A stretch of 37,677 nt of DNA from contig PANZ01000011.1 of the NCBI GenBank assembly GCA_002707835.1, positions 1-37,677 on the forward strand, in the 5' to 3' direction. Under the pieces are notes generated by a model. It was given only the letters and a program-made list of their open reading frames with translations. It searched no databases and was not told the DNA's origin. Shown here piece after piece: positions 8,582 through 16,982 of this stretch; the first letter of the stretch is position 1, and every line of letters begins with the position of its first letter. The position numbers were made by a program, and so were the translations under genes. Source of the stretch: Chloroflexota bacterium (GTDB lineage Bacteria > Chloroflexota > Dehalococcoidia > UBA2979).

Positions 8582-8600
8582 CCCTCATCGAAAAAGAGGG
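8582..8600 (-). promoter_or_regulatory. Small hairpin covering the dnaB ribosome binding site
   Basis: On the minus strand CCCTC (8600-8596) and GAGGG (8586-8582) pair across a 9-nt loop, and GAGGG is the dnaB Shine-Dalgarno. The 5-bp stem is weak, so control of dnaB translation is possible but unproven. Confidence 0.3.
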
Positions 8601-8652
8601 CTATGCAAGTCTTAATACCTAAAACGTAGTATAGAATAACAACAAAATTTGA

Positions 8653-9312
8653 CTACGAGTTGGTGGTTTCCTCCGCAGAAGTATCGACCTGTAACCCATC
8701 ACCTAGAGATTGGTCCGACTCCAACGCAACATCGGCGTTTAGATCTACTTCAGATTGCTCATCAGTAGTTACTTCAGATATATCAGATGCTTCAGAAGTA
8801 TCAAACTCAGATTCAGAATTCTGATTCCGAAGTTCTTCAATTGCAGCTTCAACACCTTGCGGGGCTTCAGCATCAACAACAACTACTTCCAAATCCGGTA
8901 AAACAGTGCGTGATAACCGGACAGGCACTTTATATATACCAACGCTCCTAATCACCTCAGGTAGCAATACACGACGTCTGTCTAGTTCTTCGCCAAGAAT
9001 CTCCCCAGCCTTCTCGGCGATGTCTGCACTGGTGACTGAACCATACAAACGTCCTTGCTCTCCAACGCGAACTTCAATGATGAGCAATTTGCCTTCGAGC
9101 TTGCCAACAAGCTCTTTAGCATGCTCGTCTTGAATTCGTTGCCTTTCTTCCTCGATTTCACGTAGCTTTTCAGCACGTGCGAGAATTTCAGGAGTTGCCG
9201 GAGCCGCAAGGCCCTTGGGCAACAAATAATTCCTAGCATAACCTGGGCGAACAGTTTTCACCTCACCCATACTACCGGAACCTTCAACGGTTTCCAAAAA
9301 CACGACTTTCAC
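8653..9312 (-). CDS. rplI: 50S ribosomal protein L9 with long acidic tail
   Basis: L9 binds 23S rRNA at the base of the L1 stalk. Starting at GTG 9312 gives the family N-terminus KVVFLETVEGSGSMGEV and PGYARNYLLPKGLA (24-36), with AAGG 9-10 nt upstream. The longer frame to 9378 adds 22 unrelated residues and is rejected. Residues 1-150 cover the two L9 domains and the linking helix. Residues 151-219 form a Ser/Asp/Glu-rich tail not found in typical L9 (about 150 residues). S6, at the left edge of the window, has a similar acidic tail. The gene is read from the consensus promoter at 9571-9598, through a leader of about 250 nt. Confidence 0.95.
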   Translation of the reverse strand: MKVVFLETVEGSGSMGEVKTVRPGYARNYLLPKGLAAPATPEILARAEKLREIEEERQRIQDEHAKELVGKLEGKLLIIEVRVGEQGRLYGSVTSADIAEKAGEILGEELDRRRVLLPEVIRSVGIYKVPVRLSRTVLPDLEVVVVDAEAPQGVEAAIEELRNQNSESEFDTSEASDISEVTTDEQSEVDLNADVALESDQSLGDGLQVDTSAEETTNS

Positions 9313-9570
9313 GTCAAATGACCTTTCATCGTGTCGGAGCCGGACTAACACTATTATCAGTGAATAGACACGATCCAACTATTGAGTTATCAAGAAAGCG
9401 ATCCACAGCTTATCAGTAACTATGAAAAATTTACTAAAATCTTCCACTATTACACAAATTTACGTGGACAACTTTGATCTACCAATGCTTGATTAAAACT
9501 TTGCCAGAGTAGATGTACATTCCCCGCTTGCACAAACAACTAACAACTACTCACTAATACTAGAGATTCC
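9313..9570 (-). other. Leader and spacer upstream of rplI
   Basis: About 250 nt between the predicted start site near 9564 and the rplI GTG. I see no credible gene; the best reading frame is 12 codons. Scattered TCCACA-like words (near 9402 and 9467) do not match the DnaA-box consensus well enough to call an origin. An L9 autoregulatory leader is possible, but no known motif is visible. Confidence 0.4.
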
Positions 9571-9598
9571 ATTATAGAACACATGTTCTATATGTCAA
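9571..9598 (-). promoter_or_regulatory. Perfect sigma-70 type promoter for the rplI-dnaB operon
   Basis: On the minus strand TTGACA (9598-9593) and TATAAT (9576-9571) are separated by 16 nt, both hexamers matching consensus exactly. It lies between the purL end and rplI and points at rplI. Transcription would begin near 9564. The spacer is filled by the palindrome described separately. Confidence 0.85.
9573..9592. promoter_or_regulatory. Palindromic operator, SOS-box-like (GAAC-N4-GTTC)
   Basis: TATAGAAC and GTTCTATA are perfect 8-bp arms around a 4-nt centre. The core GAAC-N4-GTTC (9577-9588) fits the Gram-positive DinR/LexA box core GAACRNRYGTT. It fills the promoter spacer and shares bases with the -10 hexamer, so a bound protein should block RNA polymerase. 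LexA is the best-known owner of this motif; another repressor is possible. The flanking bases are A/T rather than the preferred C/G. Confidence 0.7.
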
Positions 9599-9664
9599 GT
9601 ATCCCCACTACTGCATTCAGTTCACCACAAGAATTCAATTCAATCAAACCAATTTTGTTGCAAT

Positions 9665-11869
9665 TTAAGAGTCTAACAATCTATGGAGGCCTTCTTCGTA
9701 TTCTTCACGCATCTCACTGATAGACAAATCAATCGGTCCCAATTGAAATCTCTCACCATGTGCTCGACCAATAACTGAAAACAGGATGTTCGAATCTTGC
9801 AACATTTTTTCCAAGAATGACAGCGAATCTTGCGAATCAGTTGCAATTATAAATCTAGATTGAGCTTCACCAAATAAACTAGCATCGACCCTAGACCCAC
9901 AATCAATCTGTCCTGCTTCTAAACCCAAGGATGCAGCAAGAGCCATTTCTCCCAATGCAATAGCAATACCACCCTCAGAACAATCATGAGCAGCAGTAAG
10001 TAATTTTGCTTTATGTGCATCCAAAATAAATTTTTGGACTTTGACTTCATAATCTAAGTCAATAAAAGGCTTTCCTGCTGTAAATCCTAGTTTTTGTGTG
10101 GCATATTCTGATCCTGATAGTGATTCAATACCCTGCGCCAAATCTGCCCCAATCAAGATAAGAATGTTGTTCTCTCTAGGGGCAATAGTAAGTGAATCTT
10201 CCGAACTATCACTAACTCCCAACATGCCAATGGAAGGAGTAGGCAATATTTGGCCTACTGGTGTCTCATTATATAGAGATGCATTACCCGAAACGACAGG
10301 CGTACCTAATTTACGGCAAGCATCAGAAATACCCAATACAGCTTGTTCCAACTGATAAGCGACTGAAGGTTTTTCTGGATTGCCGAAATTCAAACAATCT
10401 GTAACTGCAACTGGACGAGACCCAGTTGCCACTATGTTACGAGCTGCTTCAGCAACTGCAATTGAAGAACCTACTCGAGGTTCAAGAGCTACCAAACGCG
10501 CATTACAATCTGTGGTCACAGCAATACCTTGCTTAAGACCTTTTATTCTTAAAACAGCAGCGTCACCACCAGGCAAGACCACAGTATTATTCAGGACTTG
10601 ATGATCGTATTGTCTGTAAATCATTTGCCTACTTGTAATATTTGAATTGCCCAGAAGATTGAGCAATTCCACCCCGGGGTTTTTCACATCAGGAATTACA
10701 CTCAAATCTTGATTATGTAAATCATCCAATTCTGAAGGACGCATAGTGTTTGGAGAATACATGGGAGGATCTGTAGGTATAGCGACAGGCATTCGTGCAA
10801 CTACCTCTTTGCCTTCACGAATTGTGACATGTTCATCATCTGTTACATAACCGATTACATCGGCACGAATTTCCCATCGACGAAACAAATGAATAACATC
10901 ATCCAAGTGTTCTTTTTTAGGAATTACTAACATACGTTCTTGAGACTCAGAAAGCATGACTTCATATGCTGTCATCTTTTCTTCTCTTCGCGGAACTAAT
11001 GTGACATCAATATCAATTCCAGTACCCGCACGAGAAGCAGCCTCGATTGCACTTGACGTAAGTCCAGCTGCACCTAAATCTTGCAATCCAACTATCCAAT
11101 CATTATGTTCTTCGGCTAATTCAACACAAGCTTCAAGTAAGAGTTTTTCTAAAAATGGATTCCCTACCTGAACTGCAGGACGCATCTCTTCAGCATTTTC
11201 ATCCAATTCAACAGATGCAAATGTTGCTCCATGGATTCCATCACGACCCGTGTCTGCTCCAACTAACAGCAATGGATTCCCTGGGCCAGAAGCACTTGCA
11301 GAAAGTAAATTTTCTACTCGACCTATACCCACACACATTGCATTAACTAATGGATTACCTGAATAACTTTTATCAAATTGCACTTCACCACCAACAGTTG
11401 GGACTCCAATACAATTTCCATACCCACCAATGCCAGAAACCACACCATTAAATAAGTATTTATTATTGCGATCATCAAGTGGGCCAAAGCGTAATGAATC
11501 CAACAACGCTATAGGCCTCATCCCCATCGCAAATATATCGCGCAATATCCCACCTACGCCGGTAGCGGCACCCTGGTATGGTTCAATGGCTGATGGATGA
11601 TTATGCGACTCCATTTTGAACACTGCACACCATCCATCTCCAAGATCAATAGCACCAGCATTCTCTTCACCTGTTTTTGTCAATATCGTTTCACCTTCAG
11701 TCGGAAAATGATGAAACAAGGGCTTCGAGTGTTTATACCCACAATGTTCAGACCAAAGGGCACCGACTATCCCTACCTCTAATTCATTAGGTTCACGATT
11801 AAGCATATCCACCAGACGATCATATTCATCTCTGGTCATTGCAACTTTTTGAAGCAGTTCAAAATCCAT
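9665..11869 (-). CDS. purL: Phosphoribosylformylglycinamidine synthase, large subunit (small PurL form)
   Basis: Fourth step of purine synthesis: FGAR + ATP + glutamine-derived ammonia to FGAM. The 734-residue length marks the PurS/PurQ-dependent form rather than the 1300-residue single-chain enzyme. Seen: WSEHCGYKHSKP (39-50), the catalytic-histidine motif SHNHPS (88-93), GAATGVGGILRD, and in the second half LNFGNPEKP and AAHDCSEGGIAIALGE. ATG 11869 has AGGA 6 nt upstream. It follows purQ by 39 nt. No purS gene is next to purQ here, although this enzyme type needs it. Confidence 0.97.
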   Translation of the reverse strand: MDFELLQKVAMTRDEYDRLVDMLNREPNELEVGIVGALWSEHCGYKHSKPLFHHFPTEGETILTKTGEENAGAIDLGDGWCAVFKMESHNHPSAIEPYQGAATGVGGILRDIFAMGMRPIALLDSLRFGPLDDRNNKYLFNGVVSGIGGYGNCIGVPTVGGEVQFDKSYSGNPLVNAMCVGIGRVENLLSASASGPGNPLLLVGADTGRDGIHGATFASVELDENAEEMRPAVQVGNPFLEKLLLEACVELAEEHNDWIVGLQDLGAAGLTSSAIEAASRAGTGIDIDVTLVPRREEKMTAYEVMLSESQERMLVIPKKEHLDDVIHLFRRWEIRADVIGYVTDDEHVTIREGKEVVARMPVAIPTDPPMYSPNTMRPSELDDLHNQDLSVIPDVKNPGVELLNLLGNSNITSRQMIYRQYDHQVLNNTVVLPGGDAAVLRIKGLKQGIAVTTDCNARLVALEPRVGSSIAVAEAARNIVATGSRPVAVTDCLNFGNPEKPSVAYQLEQAVLGISDACRKLGTPVVSGNASLYNETPVGQILPTPSIGMLGVSDSSEDSLTIAPRENNILILIGADLAQGIESLSGSEYATQKLGFTAGKPFIDLDYEVKVQKFILDAHKAKLLTAAHDCSEGGIAIALGEMALAASLGLEAGQIDCGSRVDASLFGEAQSRFIIATDSQDSLSFLEKMLQDSNILFSVIGRAHGERFQLGPIDLSISEMREEYEEGLHRLLDS

Positions 11870-11908
11870 TTAACCTAACATCCTGAGTAATACAATTATA
11901 TAATGTCC

Positions 11909-12592
11909 CTACAAATACTCTTCTAAAAGTGATAGCCAGATTTGATTGCCATCCTCACTGCCAAGTAACTGCTCACAGGCCCTCTCTGGATGAGGCATCA
12001 TACCTAAAACATTACCTCCATTATTTATAATTCCAGCAATATTTCGGGAGGAACCATTCGGATTCGAACTTTGGTTAACCTCACCCATTGCGCTAGAATA
12101 TCGAAAGGCAATACGATCTTGTTCTTCTAGCAAATTCAAGGTTCTCTCATCAGCATAGTAATTACCTTCTCCATGAGATATTGGTATCTGCAATGCATAG
12201 TTAGAACTTATATTTTTTGTAAATGGAGAATCACTACCAGGTAATAAGTATGTATCTTCACATCGAAATTGTAATGACTTATTGCGAACAAGGGCACCTG
12301 GTAAAAGTCCTGACTCACAAAGTATTTGAAAGCCATTGCAAATACCAATCACCAAACCTCCCTTTGCAGCATGCGATCGGACGCCTTCGATAACAGGTGA
12401 AAATTGAGCAATAGCACCACATCGCAGATAATCTCCATACGAGAATCCCCCAGGGAGTACTACAAGCTCATCCTTAGCAAAGGATGATTCGCGATGCCAG
12501 ACCTTTCTTACATCTATCCCAATATTCTGCAATGCCCAAGTACAGTCACCATCACTCCATGTCCCGGGAAAAACGACTACTGCTGCTTTCAT
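11909..12592 (-). CDS. purQ: FGAM synthase glutaminase subunit PurQ
   Basis: Class I glutamine amidotransferase that releases ammonia for PurL. 227 residues from ATG 12592 (12595 is an adjacent in-frame ATG). The oxyanion and nucleophile regions read PGGFSYGDYLRCGAIAQFSP and GICNGFQIL (catalytic Cys); the His-Glu pair is in MMPHPERA near the C-terminus. It starts 12 nt after the pgpH-like stop. No strong Shine-Dalgarno is visible, only GAG-rich sequence overlapping that stop, so coupling to the upstream gene is likely. Confidence 0.96.
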   Translation of the reverse strand: MKAAVVVFPGTWSDGDCTWALQNIGIDVRKVWHRESSFAKDELVVLPGGFSYGDYLRCGAIAQFSPVIEGVRSHAAKGGLVIGICNGFQILCESGLLPGALVRNKSLQFRCEDTYLLPGSDSPFTKNISSNYALQIPISHGEGNYYADERTLNLLEEQDRIAFRYSSAMGEVNQSSNPNGSSRNIAGIINNGGNVLGMMPHPERACEQLLGSEDGNQIWLSLLEEYL

Positions 12593-12604
12593 CATGTCAC
12601 TCGC

Positions 12605-14770
12605 TCACTCTGAATTTTTGTTATTTCTACCTCTAGCTTCAAGTTCTTGCACTGACGGTTCTGGATATTCAACACGCGGATGATAGACAGCCTCCAAAGT
12701 ACTAATATAACTTTCACGCACAATACTCAGATCAGATAACGAAATAGGTGACTCCTCAAATTCATTTTCATCAATACGTTCTCTAAAGGCCTCAATAACG
12801 ATTTCTCTAATTTTAGCAGAACTGCGATCACTACTCGCTCTTGTAGCTGCTTCACAACTGTCAGCAAGCATAACCAGCACTACTTCACGCGACTGTGGTT
12901 TTGGCCCTGGATATCTAAATAGTGACTGATCTATATCGGAATTCAACTCTACAGCTCTCCTATAAAAATAAGCAACCAAGCGTGTACCATGATGCTGTTC
13001 AATAAACTGAATCAATACTTCAGGAAGACCATTACGCCTAGCTGTTTCCACCCCTCCTGTAACATGTTGCAAAATAACACGTGTGCTTTGAAGTGGATCT
13101 AACCCTTCGTGTGGACTTTCTTCATTAGCATTGTTTTCAGCAAAAAAGCTAGGAGAGCCTAACTTTCCGATATCGTGATAATAAGCTCCCACACGTGCTA
13201 GTAAAGAGTCAGCACCTATCCGATCCGCAGCTCTTTCTGCCAAATTTCCTACAAGAATAGAGTGTTGGAAAGTCCCCGGGGCTTCATCCTGTAATCGCCT
13301 TAAGAGTGGCCTGCTCAACTGAGCGAGCTCCATCAATTCAACACGTGTAATAATTCCAAATGGACGACTTAATAAAATAAATGCACCAACGACTAATAAC
13401 GCAGTTAGCAAACCACCTAGAAGTGAGGCTCCGGCAATCCAAATTAAATCTGTATAACCTTTATCAGGATCTATTAGCCAAAATGGCAGTATCCCCAGAA
13501 GAGAACCACCGCATGCTGCAAACCCTGCAGTTAAGAATCTTTGAATCCTATCTGCACGTGTGGCGATAAAAATTCCTGCTAACGAACTAACTATAGTTGC
13601 CGAAGCTAGCTGTGCAACTTGTAAAGGACTGGCAATTCCTAACATTTCAGATCCAGGAAGATAAACTTGTATAAAAACTACCACTACAGTAATCAATAGA
13701 GTAGCAATGATAGCTGTCGCTAAATCCAGTAAAACAGCTATTGCAATTGGTCCTGCTGCTAGAGGCAAAATATGTATTAAAAAATGCCTATCAACATCAG
13801 GCACAAAGAAAGGCAATGCGAGCTTTGCTATAACAATTGCCAACACATAAAGAAAACCAAATAAAAACATTTGGCGCAAACTTTGAACACCTGATGGCCG
13901 AAAAACAGTCAAATAGCCAGCAAAAATCAAACCATTGAAAATCGAAATGAGAGTTACAGCAATAACCTTAAAATAATCTATTCCTACCGGCATCAAACCT
14001 AGTTGATCTATTGCCTCCAATTCTTCCATAGCCAAAATCGAACCAGCTGCCACTATCAACTCGCCACGTGCAAAGTTTTGATACACAGTTTGAGTATTTG
14101 CTCTAACTTCATTACGAAGAGTTTCAGTTCTTTCTTCATCAATCTTTAAAGTAGGAACAACTAGAGGCGCAGCAACTTCTCTAACAATTAAAACGTGATC
14201 TGCTGTTAACAATGGTGATAAGAGTCCAGACAAACCATTTCTTGCATCCGATACTTCATCTTCACCTATCGCTTCAGCTAAAATTCTGCCTAATATATTC
14301 TTACTTTCATCTTGAAGAGCACGCCACTGGCTATCGTTAACTTCTACAATGGATGCAGCGACACGATTAGAAAGAATTACACCAGAAACATTACGAATTG
14401 CCGTTTCTTTTGCAGATGAAGAGAGCTGATCATCATTACGAATGCTGTCGATAGCTGTAAGGACTGTATCAAGTTTCAAGAGTTGATCGCCGCGAATATC
14501 AGTATCTAGCACTAATTGAGATGAGACTTCAGATGCACGTTCATCGCGAAGTTTCTCAGTAATCACTTCAGATGGATAACTTATTGTTTTTGAAGACCTT
14601 ATATCTTTGTCTACTACCATCCCAATTTCAAAAGAACCTACACCTGGAAAAACTGGAAAGAGGGTTATGAAAACCACAATTGCAATACAAAAAGAAAAGA
14701 AAATAACTCCGGCATCAGAATACGATTGTCGTAATTGCGGAATAAAGTTACGAGTGACGTATTGATTCAT
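12605..14770 (-). CDS. 7TM-HD membrane phosphodiesterase (PgpH-like)
   Basis: 721 residues in the architecture of PgpH/YqfF: one N-terminal helix (about 20-42), an extracytoplasmic region (about 45-262), seven helices (about 265-470), then a cytoplasmic HD domain. The HD domain has H503 in FQHSILVGN, the HD pair at 532-533 in AYYHDIGKLG, ILQHVTGG and FIEQHHGT. Characterised PgpH hydrolyses the second messenger c-di-AMP, and the retained metal ligands suggest an active enzyme, so the same substrate is inferred. It lies between yqeY and purQ, with 12 nt to purQ. No PhoH or YbeY gene is next to it, unlike in many other genomes. Confidence 0.92.
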   Translation of the reverse strand: MNQYVTRNFIPQLRQSYSDAGVIFFSFCIAIVVFITLFPVFPGVGSFEIGMVVDKDIRSSKTISYPSEVITEKLRDERASEVSSQLVLDTDIRGDQLLKLDTVLTAIDSIRNDDQLSSSAKETAIRNVSGVILSNRVAASIVEVNDSQWRALQDESKNILGRILAEAIGEDEVSDARNGLSGLLSPLLTADHVLIVREVAAPLVVPTLKIDEERTETLRNEVRANTQTVYQNFARGELIVAAGSILAMEELEAIDQLGLMPVGIDYFKVIAVTLISIFNGLIFAGYLTVFRPSGVQSLRQMFLFGFLYVLAIVIAKLALPFFVPDVDRHFLIHILPLAAGPIAIAVLLDLATAIIATLLITVVVVFIQVYLPGSEMLGIASPLQVAQLASATIVSSLAGIFIATRADRIQRFLTAGFAACGGSLLGILPFWLIDPDKGYTDLIWIAGASLLGGLLTALLVVGAFILLSRPFGIITRVELMELAQLSRPLLRRLQDEAPGTFQHSILVGNLAERAADRIGADSLLARVGAYYHDIGKLGSPSFFAENNANEESPHEGLDPLQSTRVILQHVTGGVETARRNGLPEVLIQFIEQHHGTRLVAYFYRRAVELNSDIDQSLFRYPGPKPQSREVVLVMLADSCEAATRASSDRSSAKIREIVIEAFRERIDENEFEESPISLSDLSIVRESYISTLEAVYHPRVEYPEPSVQELEARGRNNKNSE

Positions 14771-14800
14771 CTTGAAAATATTCCTAAAAACCTATTCAAT

Positions 14801-15250
14801 TTAGCTATTAAGTAGCTCGCGAACTATCTGGTTTGCAACTTTACCATCTGCACGACCTTCAAGCATCGGCATTAATTCACGCATAACTTGCCCTAAATCA
14901 CTTAGACTTCCAGCATTTACATTAGTGATAGCTTGTTCAGCAAAGGATTTAATTTCTTCTTCACTCAATTGTTGAGGGAGAAAAAGTTCAATAATTGCTA
15001 ATTCTGCTTTCTCTTTTTGTACAAGATCATCTCGATTGCCTTTCTGAAATTCATCAATCGATTCCCGTCGTTGCTTTGCTTCTTTCTGTAAGACCTTAAC
15101 AACTTCATCATCAGAAAGTTCTTGTCCCGACTGTATTCGTGCATTGCCGATTGATGAAATAACCATTCGAAGAGTATCACGCCGCACGACATCTCTAGAG
15201 CGAGTCGCATCTAATAAATCACTTCTTAAGGTTTCTTCTAATGAACTCAT
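14801..15250 (-). CDS. yqeY: GatB/YqeY domain protein
   Basis: 149 residues, the full length for YqeY. Typical features are LRSDLLDATRSRD near the start, RMVISSIGNA, and the C-terminal ADGKVANQIVRELL, which resembles the tail of GatB. GatB proper amidates mis-charged Glu-tRNA(Gln); the role of free-standing YqeY is not well established, though a link to tRNA amidation is presumed. ATG 15250 has GGAG 5 nt upstream; a GTG at 15256 is rejected because the ribosome site would be too close. rpsU followed by yqeY is a common gene pair. Confidence 0.93.
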   Translation of the reverse strand: MSSLEETLRSDLLDATRSRDVVRRDTLRMVISSIGNARIQSGQELSDDEVVKVLQKEAKQRRESIDEFQKGNRDDLVQKEKAELAIIELFLPQQLSEEEIKSFAEQAITNVNAGSLSDLGQVMRELMPMLEGRADGKVANQIVRELLNS

Positions 15251-15357
15251 ACTCACTCCATTCTATAAATGACCATCAGGAAATAATAGCCACACTCACA
15301 AATTTTGTAGCTTAGAAGATTTTCTCATAATTGTTGGAAAAAATATTCAGAATAAGA

Positions 15358-15570
15358 TTAAATATAATCCCGACGCCTAGTCGCCTTTATCACCGCTTTT
15401 CGAAGCTTACGGCGACGAGCTGCCTCTTTCTTTTTTCTACGCTCTGAAGGTTTTTCATAGAACTCATGTCGCCGAGCAGCAGTAAGAATGCCCTCAGATT
15501 GAACACGTTTGTTAAATCTTCTAAGAGCAGCATCCAATGACTCTGAATCATTAAGTTTTACTTCAGCCAC
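15358..15570 (-). CDS. rpsU: 30S ribosomal protein S21
   Basis: 70 residues from GTG 15570, giving [19 protein letters not shown], the standard S21 opening. The second half is the expected basic helix ([17 protein letters not shown]). GGAAGG lies 6 nt upstream of the GTG. An upstream ATG in the same frame (15594) would add eight residues foreign to the family. S21 helps position the Shine-Dalgarno helix at initiation. Confidence 0.95.
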   Translation of the reverse strand: MAEVKLNDSESLDAALRRFNKRVQSEGILTAARRHEFYEKPSERRKKKEAARRRKLRKAVIKATRRRDYI

Positions 15571-15644
15571 AATAAACCTTCCGCATATCATCAATTCAAT
15601 ACTTACAGAACGACGAGGGTAAAATATCTGACCTTATAGGTCAA

Positions 15645-15788
15645 TTAGTCAGCAGAAGGAAGAACCTTAGGTTGTAACTCTTCCATGTCACGACCATCAA
15701 CATTAAGTTGGCATTCACCAGGTTTAATGCAAAGTACCTCAATCCCTGTTTCGTCATCTTTATATCGTTTACCTAAAGCAACAGACAT
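15645..15788 (-). CDS. Small desulforedoxin-like protein lacking the CxxC pair
   Basis: 47 residues, too short for many gene finders. It opens MSVALGKRYK, matching the neighbour's MAAVTGKRYK, and has a similar ending (DMEEL against PLEQL). Where the neighbour has C-x2-C, this protein has YKDDETG; its two cysteines sit elsewhere (LCIKPGEC). It therefore looks like a paralogue that has lost the metal site or changed ligands. ATG 15788 has GGGAG upstream in the spacer after the neighbour's stop, 14 nt away. Function is unknown; co-expression with the redox protein beside it is likely. Confidence 0.7.
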   Translation of the reverse strand: MSVALGKRYKDDETGIEVLCIKPGECQLNVDGRDMEELQPKVLPSAD

Positions 15789-15802
15789 AACTATCTCCCG
15801 AC

Positions 15803-15922
15803 CTATAATTGTTCAAGTGGAGAGTCGCCACAACGAAGATCTCCATCATCCGAACCACGCGTAACAATAAATTCAGCTCCACAATCAGCGCACTTATAAC
15901 GTTTCCCAGTTACAGCTGCCAT
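15803..15922 (-). CDS. Desulforedoxin-like small metal-binding protein
   Basis: 39 residues with YKCADCGAEF and later DLRCGD, aligning well with desulforedoxin and the N-terminal domain of some superoxide reductases (YKCxxCG...LxCC). Desulforedoxin uses four cysteines for iron; only three are seen here, since the final CC is RC. It may bind iron with a different ligand, bind zinc, or act as a dimer. GGGAGGG lies just upstream of ATG 15922. It follows the cytochrome c gene of the quinol-oxidising complex by about 50 nt and precedes its own degenerate paralogue. An electron-transfer role is an inference. Confidence 0.75.
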   Translation of the reverse strand: MAAVTGKRYKCADCGAEFIVTRGSDDGDLRCGDSPLEQL

Positions 15923-15973
15923 CTTCCCTCCCAAATACTAAAATCTAAATAGACAATATAAATTGGATGAACT

Positions 15974-16927
15974 CTATGGTTCAACAGTTTTTAACCAAGT
16001 CACAATCGACTTAACTTCATCATCTGTCAGTACAGGACCTCCGCCATAAGGCATCATAACGGTACCTGCACGACCATTATGCAATGTATCAATATAAATT
16101 TGATCTGGCTCTAACAAAGTACTCGGCAACAAAGCTGGTCCTAGAAGTCCTTCTCGATTAGGCCCATGACATGCTGCACATAATGTGAGAAAGTAATCAC
16201 CCACAGGTAACCCTTGGACTAAAGCACTTCCAGCATCACTTGATTCAGGGACCCCTGCCGTAGTTGAGCTTGAACTTGAAGAGGTCGCAGAATCTGAAGT
16301 ATCTTTACTTACAACGGCTGCCGCGAATGGATCTCTCTCTCTATACTCACGCGCAGTTAACGCATCATACTGCCCACAATTTTTCTGCGTTAGAGCAAGT
16401 CCTGTACCGTCAGATAAAATATCTTCTCTTGTTGCAGGTGGATTTTGGTGGCTATCATGGTCAAGTCCTTTTTCAACAACTAAATCAAATCTACCTTCTG
16501 TCATAAGTGTTACAAGATAACTAATCTGTTGATCTGAGAGAGGGCCGCCATATTTTTCTCCCCATGTAGGCATGATTGTACCTTTTCGACCACATTCAAG
16601 TGTAGTAGTAAGGAAACTTCGAATCCCCTGTGCAACTCCATCTGAAGTCGCTGGAATGCCATACTTGTTATCTTCTGCCAATACTAGAAATGCTGGATGA
16701 TTTAACTTTGGTGCTATCGCACCCTCTTCTGGACCTAAACCTTCAAGACCATGACAGTTACGACAATTATTAACAAAAATCTCCGCACCACGTTTAGAAA
16801 AAGTCTCAGTCTGGTGGTGTCGTGCAGTATCAGCACGATTGGGTTCATTAATTACATTAACAGCAAAAAATAATGCTACTAAAAACATCAGCCCAATCAT
16901 TACATTCACTTGCTTGCTAGTGTTCAT
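15974..16927 (-). CDS. Membrane-anchored dihaem cytochrome c
   Basis: 317 residues: one N-terminal anchor helix (about 8-26), then two class I cytochrome c domains outside the membrane. Haem sites are CRNCH (55-59) and CAACH (250-254), with candidate axial methionines M119 (GTIMPTWG) and M291/M292 (TVMMPYGGG). Between them lies a serine-rich linker (about 209-231). It ends the cytochrome b / subunit IV / Rieske gene set and probably takes electrons from the Rieske centre. Dihaem c-type subunits are known in quinol:cytochrome c complexes of actinobacteria, though with different domain spacing. Confidence 0.92.
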   Translation of the reverse strand: MNTSKQVNVMIGLMFLVALFFAVNVINEPNRADTARHHQTETFSKRGAEIFVNNCRNCHGLEGLGPEEGAIAPKLNHPAFLVLAEDNKYGIPATSDGVAQGIRSFLTTTLECGRKGTIMPTWGEKYGGPLSDQQISYLVTLMTEGRFDLVVEKGLDHDSHQNPPATREDILSDGTGLALTQKNCGQYDALTAREYRERDPFAAAVVSKDTSDSATSSSSSSTTAGVPESSDAGSALVQGLPVGDYFLTLCAACHGPNREGLLGPALLPSTLLEPDQIYIDTLHNGRAGTVMMPYGGGPVLTDDEVKSIVTWLKTVEP

Positions 16928-16982
16928 TCACTCACCATTTCAAGTATTACAAACCTTCTATTCATCAAACAAAAATCCGACC

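Noticed and set aside
9313-9378. Extension of L9 to the upstream ATG
   Set aside because: The added 22 residues are not L9-like, while GTG 9312 has a ribosome site and gives the family N-terminus.
9395-9475. TCCACA-like words near rplI and dnaB, considered as an oriC with DnaA boxes
   Set aside because: Only two weak matches with two or more mismatches to TTATNCACA and no clustering; no dnaA or dnaN nearby.
9481-9522. 12-codon ORF in the rplI leader preceded by GGGGA
   Set aside because: Spacing from the G-run to its ATG is too short and nothing supports translation.
12050-12075. GGATTCGAAC word resembling a tRNA T-loop
   Set aside because: Lies inside purQ coding sequence and no acceptor or anticodon stem can be formed around it.
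12598-12609. The 12-mer TCACTCGCTCAC just upstream of purQ, also found at 37199-37210 upstream of murT
   Set aside because: Looks like GAG-rich ribosome-site sequence that coincides by chance; only two copies and no symmetry.
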